64,000 nt of DNA from G963691835 sp963691835 (GTDB taxonomy: Bacteria > Pseudomonadota > Alphaproteobacteria > Thalassobaculales > Thalassobaculaceae), in assembly GCA_963691835.1 (NCBI GenBank), contig OY829383.1, positions 2,108,001 through 2,172,000 on the forward strand, given 5' to 3'. The position numbers and the translations under genes were made by a program. Of the stretch, positions 27,546 through 36,053 are shown piece after piece; position 1 is the first letter of the stretch, and each line of letters opens with the position of its first letter. The notes under the pieces were generated by a model. That model searched no databases. It had not been told where the DNA came from and worked only from the letters and a program-made list of their open reading frames with translations.

Positions 27546-28057
27546 TCAGATTGTATGCTCTGCGCGATGGTCTGCGGGCGCTAGCCCTTGCACTCGGCGT
27601 TGTCATCTTCACCGGCGGGCTGCCGGTCCCAACGCACGCGGACGTGCGGGTCGGAATCGGTGTCGGATATGGCCATGCCGGCTATGCGAAAGGTCATCAT
27701 CGCTTCGGCCATCACCACAAGGGCTACCGCTATGGCTACGGCCGCAAGGGGTACCGGTATGGCCATCGCCGGCATTCGCATTTCGGCGGACCGCGTTTTT
27801 ACGGACGGACACCGGTCTACGTTCCGAAGGGGCACCGGTCCCATTCGACGCTGTTTGAACGGCGGCGCGAAGTTGCGTACAGCGTCGGGCTAGAGCACGG
27901 CCGCATCATTCGGCGGGGCGGTGACGACTCGGCATTTAAGTCCGCGGCACTGGGACGCTTGCAGCAATCCGGCATGGCGCTTGCCGACATCATGCCCGGT
28001 GGTGTCTACCAGTTTGCCTACGAAGCCAGTTACTTTCGAGGTAAGGACGGCGGCTGA
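27542..28057 (+). CDS. Exported Gly/Tyr/His-rich hypothetical protein sharing the C-terminal domain
   Basis: 171 residues. Signal peptide with hydrophobic core about 12-28 and probable cleavage after THA (33). Residues 40-105 are Gly, Tyr, His and Arg rich with an internal KGYRYG repeat, suggesting a metal-binding or cell-wall-interacting, poorly folded segment. Residues 112-169 repeat the C-terminal block of the upstream gene: GLEHGRI, GGDD, RLQQSG, DIMPGGVYQ and YFRGKDG. No DUF3011 units and no Cys in the mature part. The start codon overlaps the upstream stop, so the two are co-translated. Function unknown. Confidence 0.7.
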   Translation: MIRLYALRDGLRALALALGVVIFTGGLPVPTHADVRVGIGVGYGHAGYAKGHHRFGHHHKGYRYGYGRKGYRYGHRRHSHFGGPRFYGRTPVYVPKGHRSHSTLFERRREVAYSVGLEHGRIIRRGGDDSAFKSAALGRLQQSGMALADIMPGGVYQFAYEASYFRGKDGG

Positions 28058-28117
28058 CCACCCGCGCCGTCCAGCGGTACTTCCGGTGGTCGATGATGTC
28101 CCGCCGGGAGCGCCCCC

Positions 28118-28765
28118 ATGCCCAAGCGCATGAAGAAAGCCGATGTCCAAACCTTCTTCGAGAACCTCCGGGCCCAGATGCCGGAACCGAAGGGGGAGTT
28201 GGATTACGTCAATCCCTACACCTTGCTTGTGGCTGTGGTTCTATCGGCACAGGCGACGGACGTTGGCGTGAACAAGGCGACGGGACCGCTCTTCGCGGTC
28301 GCCGACACCCCGGAGAAGATGCTGGCGCTCGGCGAAGAGGTGGTCCGCGACTACATCAAGACCATCGGCCTCTTCAACACCAAGGCCAAGAACGTCATCG
28401 CCCTATCCAAAATCCTTACCGAAGAGCACGGCGGAGAAGTGCCCCGATCCCGCGAGGTTCTTGAAACGCTACCCGGTGTAGGACGGAAAACCGCGAATGT
28501 CGTTTTGAACATCGCTTTTGGGGAGCCGACGATTGCTGTGGATACCCATCTTTTCCGTGTCTCGAACCGGACGGGACTTGCGGCGGGAAAGACGCCGCTT
28601 GCCGTAGAATTGTCTTTGGAGAAACGCATTCCGGCCGAATTCAAGCGACACGCTCATCACTGGCTCATTCTTCACGGGAGATATGTGTGCAAAGCGAGAA
28701 AGCCGGACTGTGGCGCGTGTGTGGTAAGCGAAGTCTGCAATTACACTGACAAGACAATTGCATAG
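28118..28765 (+). CDS. nth: Endonuclease III
   Basis: Bifunctional DNA glycosylase/AP lyase for oxidised pyrimidines in base excision repair. 215 residues: VVLSAQATDVGVNKAT near 40, helix-hairpin-helix LPGVGRKTANVVLN near 117 with the catalytic Lys, catalytic Asp in AVDTHLFRVSNR, and a C-terminal 4Fe-4S site of spacing C-x6-C-x2-C-x5-C (CKARKPDCGACVVSEVC). Full length. Confidence 0.96.
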   Translation: MPKRMKKADVQTFFENLRAQMPEPKGELDYVNPYTLLVAVVLSAQATDVGVNKATGPLFAVADTPEKMLALGEEVVRDYIKTIGLFNTKAKNVIALSKILTEEHGGEVPRSREVLETLPGVGRKTANVVLNIAFGEPTIAVDTHLFRVSNRTGLAAGKTPLAVELSLEKRIPAEFKRHAHHWLILHGRYVCKARKPDCGACVVSEVCNYTDKTIA

Positions 28766-28928
28766 TCTGGCCGTTAACCAATTCTTGGTCATGTACTTCT
28801 GTTCCTTTCCAAACTGCGAATGGTGACTTTCAGCGTCCGTTTTTCTTTGAACGTTCATGGTTGCTTTACCAGTCGCGGTCATTGTGCCGTTGGGACAATG
28901 TCCCCGGAAGGATCAGGAGACAGTCAGA

Positions 28929-29465
28929 TTGGATACGATGAGGGAGATGGAGGGCGACGCCCCGGCCGTCGTCAGCAGGCTTGCCCCGATCAGCTCTGAG
29001 GAGGAGATCCGGCATCCGAAGCTGCGCGGCCTCTACACATACTGGAACTCGAAGCGGGATGGCCGGTTAGCCCCGGCACGTCGCGATATCGATCCGGTTG
29101 AGATGCTGGAATGGCTGCCTCATCTCATCCTGGCCGATATCGAGGCGGCATCATCGGATATCCGCTTCCGGGTAATCGGCACGTGGATGGTCGACCGGAT
29201 CGGCAGGGACGATACCGGTATGCGGTTCGGGGACATCGGCCTCACCCCGAGCCGTCAGGCCATTCTCGACTCTTATCTGACCGTCGCGTCGGTCATGAAG
29301 CCTCATTACTCTGAGGGCTCATTTCTCGATCGGGCGCAGGTCAGGCGGCACATCGAGACCGAGCGGGTCCTACTGCCGTTGAGCGGGGATGGACAGGCTT
29401 GCGACATGGTTCTGACGGGGATCTATTTTCGCGAAGAAGACGAACGCCCCCCTACGCTCAGTTAA
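28929..29465 (+). CDS. PAS_5-type domain protein
   Basis: About 178 residues of the alphaproteobacterial PAS_5 family: LRGLYTYWNSKRDGRLAPARRDIDPVEM with LPHLILADIE, FRVIGTWMVDRIGRDDTG and a distal LLPLSGDGQACDMVLTGIYF. These are single-domain PAS proteins, thought to bind a small ligand or partner; no output domain is present. The TTG at 28929 follows AGGAGA by eight bases; ATG at 28938 or 28857 are alternatives. A second PAS_5-like gene lies at 57512. Confidence 0.75.
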   Translation: MDTMREMEGDAPAVVSRLAPISSEEEIRHPKLRGLYTYWNSKRDGRLAPARRDIDPVEMLEWLPHLILADIEAASSDIRFRVIGTWMVDRIGRDDTGMRFGDIGLTPSRQAILDSYLTVASVMKPHYSEGSFLDRAQVRRHIETERVLLPLSGDGQACDMVLTGIYFREEDERPPTLS

Positions 29466-29565
29466 AGTAATATCTCACCTGAGCCTTGCGGCGTAACTAC
29501 CGGTAACGTATGATTCATTGCCTTGTCTTGAGATAGGGCAATCCGACTTGCGTGACCGTGTGACC

Positions 29566-30759
29566 ATGCTGAACCCTGATCTAGGCCCGCTCGGTGAATA
29601 CCCGTTCGCCCGGCTGGTAAGCATCCTTGATGGTGTCGACCCTCCCGCGGGGCTTGAGCCGATCGCGTTTTCGATCGGTGAGCCGCAAATGGGGCCGCCA
29701 CCGCTGTTCGCGGAAACCATGTCGTCGCATGCGGGGCTTTGGAACAAATATCCGCCGCCGATCGGCGATGCCGCGTTCCGCAACGCCGTCGCAGAATGGC
29801 TGGTGCGCCGCTATGACCTTCCGGGCGGCTTGCTGGATCCGGACCGGCATGTCCTGCCCGTCGCCGGCACGCGGGAGCCGCTCTATCACATGGGCTTTCT
29901 GACGGCCCAGACGGTCAAGGGCGGTGGCAGTCCGGCCGTATGCATGCCGAATCCCTTCTATTTCTCCTACCGGGGGGCAGCCCTCGTCGGCCGGGCTGAG
30001 CCCGTCTACCTTTCTGCGTTGGCGGAAAATGACTTTCTGCCCGACTTGGATGGGCTGTCGGAGGACCTGCTTAGGCGGACAACGCTGTTCTTTCTCGCCA
30101 CGCCGACCAATCCCCAAGGCACGATTGCACCGGCGTCCTATCTTCGCCGCCTGATCACCCTGGCGCGCCGCTACGATTTCCTGCTGGTGGTCGACGAGTG
30201 CTACGCCGAGATCTATCGCGGGGCACCGCCGACCGGTGGCCTCGCCGTCGCCGCTGAGATGGGGGAGGGCTTCGACAACGTCGTGGTCTTTCACTCTCTG
30301 TCGAAGCGGTCCAGCGCACCCGGCGCACGGTCCGGTTTCATCGCCGGCGACGAACGGATCATCAAGCGCCACGGCCAGTTGGTGAGTATGGGCGGGGCGC
30401 CCATCCCGCTGCCGGTCCTGCATGCGTCCACCGCCCTCTGGCGGGATGAGGACCATGTTGTCGAGGCGCGGTCCCGCTACGAAAAGAACTTCCGGGCCGC
30501 CGAAGAGATTCTGGGCGGCCGGCCTGGCGTCTCTATTCCTCCGGCGGGTTTCTTTCTTTGGATCGACGTCGGCGATGGCGAGGCGGCGGCACGGCGCCTA
30601 TGGGGTGAGGCGGCGGTCAAGGCACTACCCGGAAATCTGATGGCCCGGATCGACGGCTCGGGGACCAATCCGGGCGATCCATATCTCCGTGTCGCGTTGG
30701 TCTATGACCCTGAGACGACCCGGGAGGGTCTGGAGCGGGTTGCGCGCGTTCTTTGGTAG
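29566..30759 (+). CDS. Class I/II aminotransferase, DapC-like
   Basis: PLP-dependent aminotransferase of 397 residues. PLP Lys247 lies in FHSLSKRSSAPGARSGF; other fold marks are NKYPPPIGDAAFRNAV near 60, TPTNPQGTIA near 179 and VVDECYAEIYRG near 208. The SKRSSAPG(A/L)RSGF pattern is typical of N-succinyl-diaminopimelate aminotransferases (DapC), so lysine/DAP synthesis is the likely role. The start at 29566 has no strong Shine-Dalgarno. It precedes ftsK by 12 bases. Confidence 0.8.
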   Translation: MLNPDLGPLGEYPFARLVSILDGVDPPAGLEPIAFSIGEPQMGPPPLFAETMSSHAGLWNKYPPPIGDAAFRNAVAEWLVRRYDLPGGLLDPDRHVLPVAGTREPLYHMGFLTAQTVKGGGSPAVCMPNPFYFSYRGAALVGRAEPVYLSALAENDFLPDLDGLSEDLLRRTTLFFLATPTNPQGTIAPASYLRRLITLARRYDFLLVVDECYAEIYRGAPPTGGLAVAAEMGEGFDNVVVFHSLSKRSSAPGARSGFIAGDERIIKRHGQLVSMGGAPIPLPVLHASTALWRDEDHVVEARSRYEKNFRAAEEILGGRPGVSIPPAGFFLWIDVGDGEAAARRLWGEAAVKALPGNLMARIDGSGTNPGDPYLRVALVYDPETTREGLERVARVLW

Positions 30760-30771
30760 GGGTTTCGTGAG

Positions 30772-33327
30772 ATGACGGCACAGGACGCGGAAGGATCGGG
30801 GGCGAGAACAGGGTTCCTGCCCGCCGGTGTGGGAGATGCGATCCGCCGGCGAATGGTCTCGCTGCTCGGATTGATGCTGATCGCCCTGGCTGGCGCTTTC
30901 GTGGTGGCGCTGGCCGGTTACGACGCCCGGGATCCGTCGTTGAACGCTGTTGGCTCTTCCGGCGCGTTCATCGCCAACCCGCTTGGCTTGCCTGGGGCCG
31001 TCGTCGCGGACCTGATGCTCCAATCACTCGGCCTCGCGAATGTCGTTCCGGCCCTGATGCTCTTCGCCTGGGGTTGGCGGCTCGTGAGCGGTCGGGGCGT
31101 GCCCCGTCCGGCGATCCGTCTTGCCTTTCTGCCGATGGTCATTCTGGGGTCATGCTTCGCGCTCGCCGTCATTACCCCTCCTGACACCTGGCCGCTTCGA
31201 GCGGGCATGGGGGGATTTGTCGGCAATCTATTGGCCAGCGAGGGTACCCGCTTGGTGGACCTGATGCCGGTCTCTCTCCAGTCCTGGCTCACGTTCGGCC
31301 TTGGCGGCGCTGCGGCGGTAGTTGGAACCCTGTCGGCGTTGGCCGGTCTTTGGTGCATCGGCGCAAGCCGGACTGAATGGTTTTCTCTGGGACGGCACGG
31401 CGTTACCGGTCTTTGGGCTGGCACCAAACTCGGCGTGAAGGGCGGTTTGGCTGGCGGCCGTGCGCTAGGTGGCGGATTGGGTGTCGCCCGGCAGGCAGCA
31501 GCCAAAGGGATCGACGGCGCCCGGCGGCGGATTGAACCTCAGCTTCGCTGGAGTGGCGGGCCGGACGCGGCGACCGCCGAGAATCGCTCCAGCACGGACC
31601 GGGCAGAAGGGAAGCGGGCTACAGTCCAGCGCCAGTCCCTTGGCCGGGATGACATGGAACCGGACGCCGAGATCGAACCCGCCGCACCGTCGGCGCCCGT
31701 GTTCGACGCCCCGAGGCCGAAGCGTCAGAAGAAGGAGAGTGCCAAAGGTAAGGATGCCGGAGGACGTCAGACATCCTTGGCCCTGGGTGCGGACGAGGGG
31801 GATTTCGTTCTGCCCTCGATGGATCTCCTGGAAGCGCCGGACGGACGGCGGGATACGGCGGGTCCCGATGACGAGGCCTTGTGGGCCAACGCCCGCGCTC
31901 TTGAGGGGGTGTTGCAGGACTTCGGCGTGAAGGGTGAGATCGTTAAGGTTCGCCACGGCCCGGTCGTCACTCTCTACGAACTGGAACCTGCACCGGGCAC
32001 GAAGTCATCCCGCGTCATCGGTCTAGCCGACGATATCGCCCGGTCGATGAGTGCCATCTCCGTCCGTGTGGCTGTGGTCCCCGGACGGAATGCCATCGGT
32101 ATCGAGCTGCCGAATGCCACTCGCCAGATGGTCTACTTCCGCGAGATCCTGGAGACCGATGCCGCTTCCGACAGCAAAGCGAAACTGCCCATCGGGCTCG
32201 GCAAGGACATTGGCGGCGATCCGGTGATCGTCGACCTCGCCCGGATGCCGCATCTGCTGATCGCCGGTACCACGGGCTCTGGCAAGTCGGTGGCGGTCAA
32301 CACCATGATTCTCTCGCTGCTCTACCGGCACTCGCCGGAGCGGTGCCGGATGATCATGATCGATCCCAAGATGCTGGAGCTTTCGATTTACGACGGTATT
32401 CCGCACCTGCTGTCCCCGGTCGTCACGGACCCGAAGAAAGCGGTCGTGGCACTGAAATGGACAGTGCGCGAGATGGAGACCCGCTACCGGGCGATGTCGA
32501 AACTCGGGGTCCGCAACATCGACGGCTACAACGCCCGGCTCTCCGAGGCCCGCGACAAGGGCGAGGTACTGAAACGCCGCGTCCAGACCGGTTTCGATCC
32601 AGAGACCGGCAAGCCCGTGTTCGAGGACGAGCCGCTTGATCTGACCCCGTTGCCGTTCATCGTTGTCATCATTGACGAGGTCGCGGACCTGATGCTGGTC
32701 GCGGGCAAGGATATTGAGGGTGCGGTCCAGCGGCTTGCGCAGATGGCGCGGGCAGCGGGCATTCACGTCATCATGGCCACCCAACGGCCGTCGGTCGACG
32801 TGATCACCGGCACCATCAAGGCGAACTTCCCGACCCGGATCAGCTTCCAGGTCACCTCCAAGATCGACAGCCGCACCATTCTCGGTGAACAGGGGGCGGA
32901 GCAGCTTCTCGGCCAGGGCGACATGCTGCACATGGCCGGTGGCGGGCGGATCACCCGTGTCCACGGTCCGTTCGTCTCGGACGAGGAGGTGGAAGACGTG
33001 GTCCGTCATCTCCGCACCCAGGGAGAGCCGGACTACAACGAGAGTGTGACCGACGAAGCCGACGACGCGACCGACATCCTCGGACTGTTCGACAACAACG
33101 GGGATGGCGAGGGATCGGAAGGTGGATCGGGGGACGCGCTGTACGATCAGGCCGTGGCGCTCGTGGCGCGGGAGAAGAAGGCCTCGACCAGCTTCATCCA
33201 GCGCCATCTCAAGATCGGCTACAACCGGGCCGCCACGCTCATCGAACGCATGGAGCAGGATGGCGTGGTGAGTTCCGCCAACCATGTGGGCAAGCGTGAG
33301 GTACTGGTCGGCGATCACTCGGAGTAG
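30772..33327 (+). CDS. ftsK: DNA translocase FtsK
   Basis: Septal DNA pump for chromosome dimer resolution. 851 residues: four N-terminal membrane helices (about 25-200), a charged linker, then the RecA-like motor with Walker A GTTGSGKS at 499-506, Walker B IVVIIDEVADLM near 631, and RIAFQVTS-type sensor RISFQVTSKIDSRTIL. The C-terminal winged-helix gamma domain (FIQRHLKIGYNRAATLIERME, about 806-826) recognises KOPS. Complete. Confidence 0.97.
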   Translation: MTAQDAEGSGARTGFLPAGVGDAIRRRMVSLLGLMLIALAGAFVVALAGYDARDPSLNAVGSSGAFIANPLGLPGAVVADLMLQSLGLANVVPALMLFAWGWRLVSGRGVPRPAIRLAFLPMVILGSCFALAVITPPDTWPLRAGMGGFVGNLLASEGTRLVDLMPVSLQSWLTFGLGGAAAVVGTLSALAGLWCIGASRTEWFSLGRHGVTGLWAGTKLGVKGGLAGGRALGGGLGVARQAAAKGIDGARRRIEPQLRWSGGPDAATAENRSSTDRAEGKRATVQRQSLGRDDMEPDAEIEPAAPSAPVFDAPRPKRQKKESAKGKDAGGRQTSLALGADEGDFVLPSMDLLEAPDGRRDTAGPDDEALWANARALEGVLQDFGVKGEIVKVRHGPVVTLYELEPAPGTKSSRVIGLADDIARSMSAISVRVAVVPGRNAIGIELPNATRQMVYFREILETDAASDSKAKLPIGLGKDIGGDPVIVDLARMPHLLIAGTTGSGKSVAVNTMILSLLYRHSPERCRMIMIDPKMLELSIYDGIPHLLSPVVTDPKKAVVALKWTVREMETRYRAMSKLGVRNIDGYNARLSEARDKGEVLKRRVQTGFDPETGKPVFEDEPLDLTPLPFIVVIIDEVADLMLVAGKDIEGAVQRLAQMARAAGIHVIMATQRPSVDVITGTIKANFPTRISFQVTSKIDSRTILGEQGAEQLLGQGDMLHMAGGGRITRVHGPFVSDEEVEDVVRHLRTQGEPDYNESVTDEADDATDILGLFDNNGDGEGSEGGSGDALYDQAVALVAREKKASTSFIQRHLKIGYNRAATLIERMEQDGVVSSANHVGKREVLVGDHSE

Positions 33328-33444
33328 GGGTCGGCTCGCCTTTGAGGGCCGCTGGGCCCCCCTTGCAGCGGATCGGTCAAACAGGCTGGTACGCCACGAT
33401 ATTGCCGCTTGCAGACAGCTCCGGTCGCCGCCACATTCGCGCCC

Positions 33445-34113
33445 ATGACGTCGATTCTCGCCTCCTGCGTCCGCCGCATGATTGCCGCTGTCGCCCTGTC
33501 TGCCACGCTCGCGCTGATCGCCTCGGCTGCTCTGGCCCAATCCCCGGAGCCTCGGCCGCTCAACGACCAGGACTTGGCGGACATCGCGCGGGTCGAGACG
33601 TATCTGAACGGCCTGACCACGGTGCAGTCCCGGTTCATTCAGTCCTCCAGTCAGGGGAACATCGCCCGCGGCGAGGTCTTCATCAGCCGTCCGGGTAGGC
33701 TCCGCTTCGAGTACGACCCGCCGACACCGGTCCTTCTGGTGGCCGACGGTCTGTTCCTGATCTACGTGGACAAGGAGCTTGAGCAGATCAGCCAGATCCC
33801 GATCGGCAGTACGCCGTTGGGCATCCTGATCGATAAGCAAATCAAGTTCGGCGAGAAGGCGGAGGTCGTCGACGTGACTCGGGATCCGGGGCTTCTTCGC
33901 GTCACCTCCCGCATGGTCGAGGAGCCCGAGGCCGGTACTGTCACGATGGTGTTCAGTGAGTCGCCACTGGCGCTGCGCCAATGGACGATTGTCGACGCCC
34001 AGGGCACCAGCATCCGGGTCGCGTTGCTCGACCCGCGCCGCGGCATGCCGCTCGACAAGGAACTGTTCGTCGTCGATCAGTTCCAGTTCGACGGGGACAG
34101 CAGCAACAACTAG
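33445..34113 (+). CDS. lolA: Outer-membrane lipoprotein carrier protein LolA
   Basis: Periplasmic chaperone ferrying lipoproteins from LolCDE to the outer membrane. 222 residues with a signal peptide cut near ALAQ (about 32), then the LolA fold: YLNGLTTVQSRFIQ, GEVFISRPGRLRFEYDPP, GLFLIYVDKELEQ and LRQWTIVDAQG. An ATG at 33478 would give a shorter signal peptide. Downstream of ftsK as in many Alphaproteobacteria. Confidence 0.93.
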   Translation: MTSILASCVRRMIAAVALSATLALIASAALAQSPEPRPLNDQDLADIARVETYLNGLTTVQSRFIQSSSQGNIARGEVFISRPGRLRFEYDPPTPVLLVADGLFLIYVDKELEQISQIPIGSTPLGILIDKQIKFGEKAEVVDVTRDPGLLRVTSRMVEEPEAGTVTMVFSESPLALRQWTIVDAQGTSIRVALLDPRRGMPLDKELFVVDQFQFDGDSSNN

Positions 34114-34130
34114 AGCGCACGCCCGGTCGA

Positions 34131-35222
34131 TCAGCGCGGCTTGTCGGCCACAAAGACCTTGGACAGCCAAGCGAGTTCTTCCCGCCGCAGCGCCAAGCCT
34201 GCGTCCTCAAACATGCGCGGGGCGTTCTGTTCGAGCCAATCGACGTAGTAGGGCTCGTGAAAACTCTTCGGGAACCCGCGGAGGGCGGGATCCAGCGCCG
34301 GTGTGTCCCCCGCTTGCAGGCTGTCGACCAGGACCAGCAATCCGCCCGGCCTCAATACCCGAACCATTTCGGACAGGACCCTCGCCCTGACCGGACGGGG
34401 CAACTCATGGAAGAGATAGACCGACGTCACCACGTCGACACTGCCGTCGGGTAGCGGAATGGTCTCGGCATTCGCCTCAAGCCAGTTGATGCCGGCCTTC
34501 GTGTGTCGGCCGTCCGCGTGCGCCAGGTAGGCGGGGCTGAGATCGAGGCCGATCAGCTCGGCGTCGGCGGCGTTGTCCCGGATCTCGGCAAGGAACTCCC
34601 CCGTACCGCATCCTACGTCGAGAAGGCTCGGCCGGTTATCGCCGGAAGCCGTCTCGAGAGCCCGGAGCCGCTGGACGACCGGACCCAGCCCCCGCCGCCG
34701 CATCGCCGCGGCGGCACCTGTGAACAAGACCTCGACCTGTTGGTCATAGAGCTTCGCCGACCCCTCCGTCAGCCATCCTCCCGTCTGATGGTGGAAGGCT
34801 TGGAGGTAGTAGTCGGGGTAGCTGGTCGCGTCCGCAGCCCCGGCCTGAAGCCCCTCAATCAATCCTTCTTCGTCTGACCCGCGTCGGCCCATGACCGCCG
34901 GTAGATCCTGGAAGTACGCCACTGCCCGACGAACCGCGTCTGCGGGATTGGGCGTGAGGTCACGGGGAAGCCGGTATGACCCGCTCTGCACGGCGGCGAG
35001 ATCCTGTGCAAAGAGCTTAAGCATCCCTTGGGTGAGCGCCCGTCGAACTCGGCGCCCCTGCCGAAACGCGCGGAGCCGGTCCCCGAGTGGCGTGGGAGCG
35101 CTAGTCGCAGCCCGGCGTGCCTGAGCGTTGGCGAGAACCCGCGTCGCGACATATTGACCGGTAAACCAGCCAACCCGTGCGGTTTGGCCTGCGACATAGG
35201 CGGCGCTGCGCATTACAGACAT
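34131..35222 (-). CDS. Class I SAM-dependent methyltransferase
   Basis: 363 residues. The C-terminal half holds the methyltransferase fold: SAM loop LLDVGCGTGEFLAEI near 202, LIGLDLSPAYLA, ADSVDV-type region PLPDGSVDVVTSVYLFHELP and LRPGGLLVLVDSLQ. The N-terminal 150 residues are helical and specific to this family. Substrate unknown. The ATG at 35222 is preceded by TGGAG at normal distance; an ATG at 35252 is less likely. Convergent with lolA, 17 bases apart. Confidence 0.82.
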   Translation of the reverse strand: MSVMRSAAYVAGQTARVGWFTGQYVATRVLANAQARRAATSAPTPLGDRLRAFRQGRRVRRALTQGMLKLFAQDLAAVQSGSYRLPRDLTPNPADAVRRAVAYFQDLPAVMGRRGSDEEGLIEGLQAGAADATSYPDYYLQAFHHQTGGWLTEGSAKLYDQQVEVLFTGAAAAMRRRGLGPVVQRLRALETASGDNRPSLLDVGCGTGEFLAEIRDNAADAELIGLDLSPAYLAHADGRHTKAGINWLEANAETIPLPDGSVDVVTSVYLFHELPRPVRARVLSEMVRVLRPGGLLVLVDSLQAGDTPALDPALRGFPKSFHEPYYVDWLEQNAPRMFEDAGLALRREELAWLSKVFVADKPR

Positions 35223-35336
35223 GACACGCTCCAGAACACAACCAGGCGGCATTGGTAGAAATTGGAATGGCGCTGTTTGGGATCAACGCGTCAGACTGAC
35301 GCGACCTGTTTTTGGGCGATACGTATCCACAGACAA

Positions 35337-35362
35337 GAAAAAGCCCCGCCGGAGCGGGGCTT
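35337..35362 (-). terminator. Strong intrinsic terminator (minus strand)
   Basis: Read on the minus strand: a 9-bp stem AAGCCCCGC/GCGGGGCTT (35341-35349 with 35354-35362) with a TCCG tetraloop, directly followed by a T-rich tract (TTTCTTG). It ends a minus-strand transcript that comes from the toxin gene side or from a separate small RNA, and insulates the methyltransferase gene. Confidence 0.85.
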
Positions 35363-35430
35363 CCTGCACTGGCTCTGAGCTTGCAATCGCTGGTCGAGCC
35401 AGTGGCCCTTGGTAGGGTCTCAAATGCGGA
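35337..35430 (-). ncRNA. Candidate small RNA or structured 3' UTR
   Basis: Upstream of the terminator on the minus strand there is a second hairpin: a 9-bp perfect stem CACTGGCTC (35367-35375) with GAGCCAGTG (35396-35404) around a 20-base loop containing a further short pairing. Two strong stems ending in a U-tract, in a 244-base gap without a protein-coding frame, is the look of a small RNA. It could equally be the 3' UTR of the PemK-like gene. Family not recognised; the 5' end given is arbitrary. Confidence 0.3.
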
Positions 35431-35466
35431 TGACATGAGCAGAGCCGCGAACATCGGTAAGATCGG

Positions 35467-35895
35467 TTACTGCACGTGCGATGTCAAGTTCGAAAGACCG
35501 ATCCCGTGTAAAACACACCTTTGGACAACGTTCATAATTCCCTTAGGTAGTGCTTTATCTTGATAGAGTCTTTTCCCATTCGAGTCTTTTCCTAAGTAAA
35601 TCAATTCAAGACGATGAAAACCAAGTGAGTAAACCATGTCACCTTTTATCCAAACATCCGGTTTCTTGAATCGAGAAGGCATTTGAAAAGGAATACTAAT
35701 AAGGCTGTGATACGGCATTACTTTCGATGGGGGTGTCGTGCTCAACGCAACCACCGTGCATAATCCTGGTCGTCCTGAAATCTTCGGGGTGAGCACGACA
35801 ACGGGCCGTGGCTTAACCATCTCTGGCGGCGAGAAACTCCGGTCGAAGTTTGCAATGAGTATCGTTCCCCGTTTGGGATGATGCTTGATGGGCAT
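35467..35895 (-). CDS. PemK/MazF-family toxin-like protein, no antitoxin found
   Basis: 142 residues from the ATG at 35895 (the frame is open to 35967). The start KHHPKRGTILIANFD, then PPEMVKPRPVVVLTP, GLCTVVALSTTPPS and a C-terminal WIKGDMVYSLGFHRLEL match chromosomal PemK/MazF-like proteins, whose relatives cut mRNA. Base composition is clearly more AT-rich than the surrounding genes and codon use differs, pointing to horizontal transfer. No small antitoxin gene is visible on either side, so it is either solitary, inactive or partnered elsewhere. Confidence 0.75.
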   Translation of the reverse strand: MPIKHHPKRGTILIANFDRSFSPPEMVKPRPVVVLTPKISGRPGLCTVVALSTTPPSKVMPYHSLISIPFQMPSRFKKPDVWIKGDMVYSLGFHRLELIYLGKDSNGKRLYQDKALPKGIMNVVQRCVLHGIGLSNLTSHVQ

Positions 35896-36053
35896 AAGGA
35901 TGATCTTCAAGTGCCAGGTACACGATATTGCGCACGGGCACAATTTTAGGTCGATCCTCAACCCCAATTTTCATGACAAAAGTTTATCAACACGGCCAGA
36001 CCGTAATGTCTTTTCGGCACTAGCCAACCGACTCTGTTGTGGTGGCAATTGAC

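Noticed and set aside
32023..34170. 715-codon minus-strand open frame across ftsK and lolA
   Set aside because: Low-complexity, Arg/Asp/His-rich composition typical of the reverse strand of GC-rich genes; both plus-strand genes are certain.
35363..35420. tRNA gene
   Set aside because: One long stem only; no cloverleaf arms, T-loop sequence or CCA end can be laid out.
35896..36053. Antitoxin gene for the PemK-like toxin
   Set aside because: No frame of antitoxin size with a start and ribosome site on either strand in this gap.
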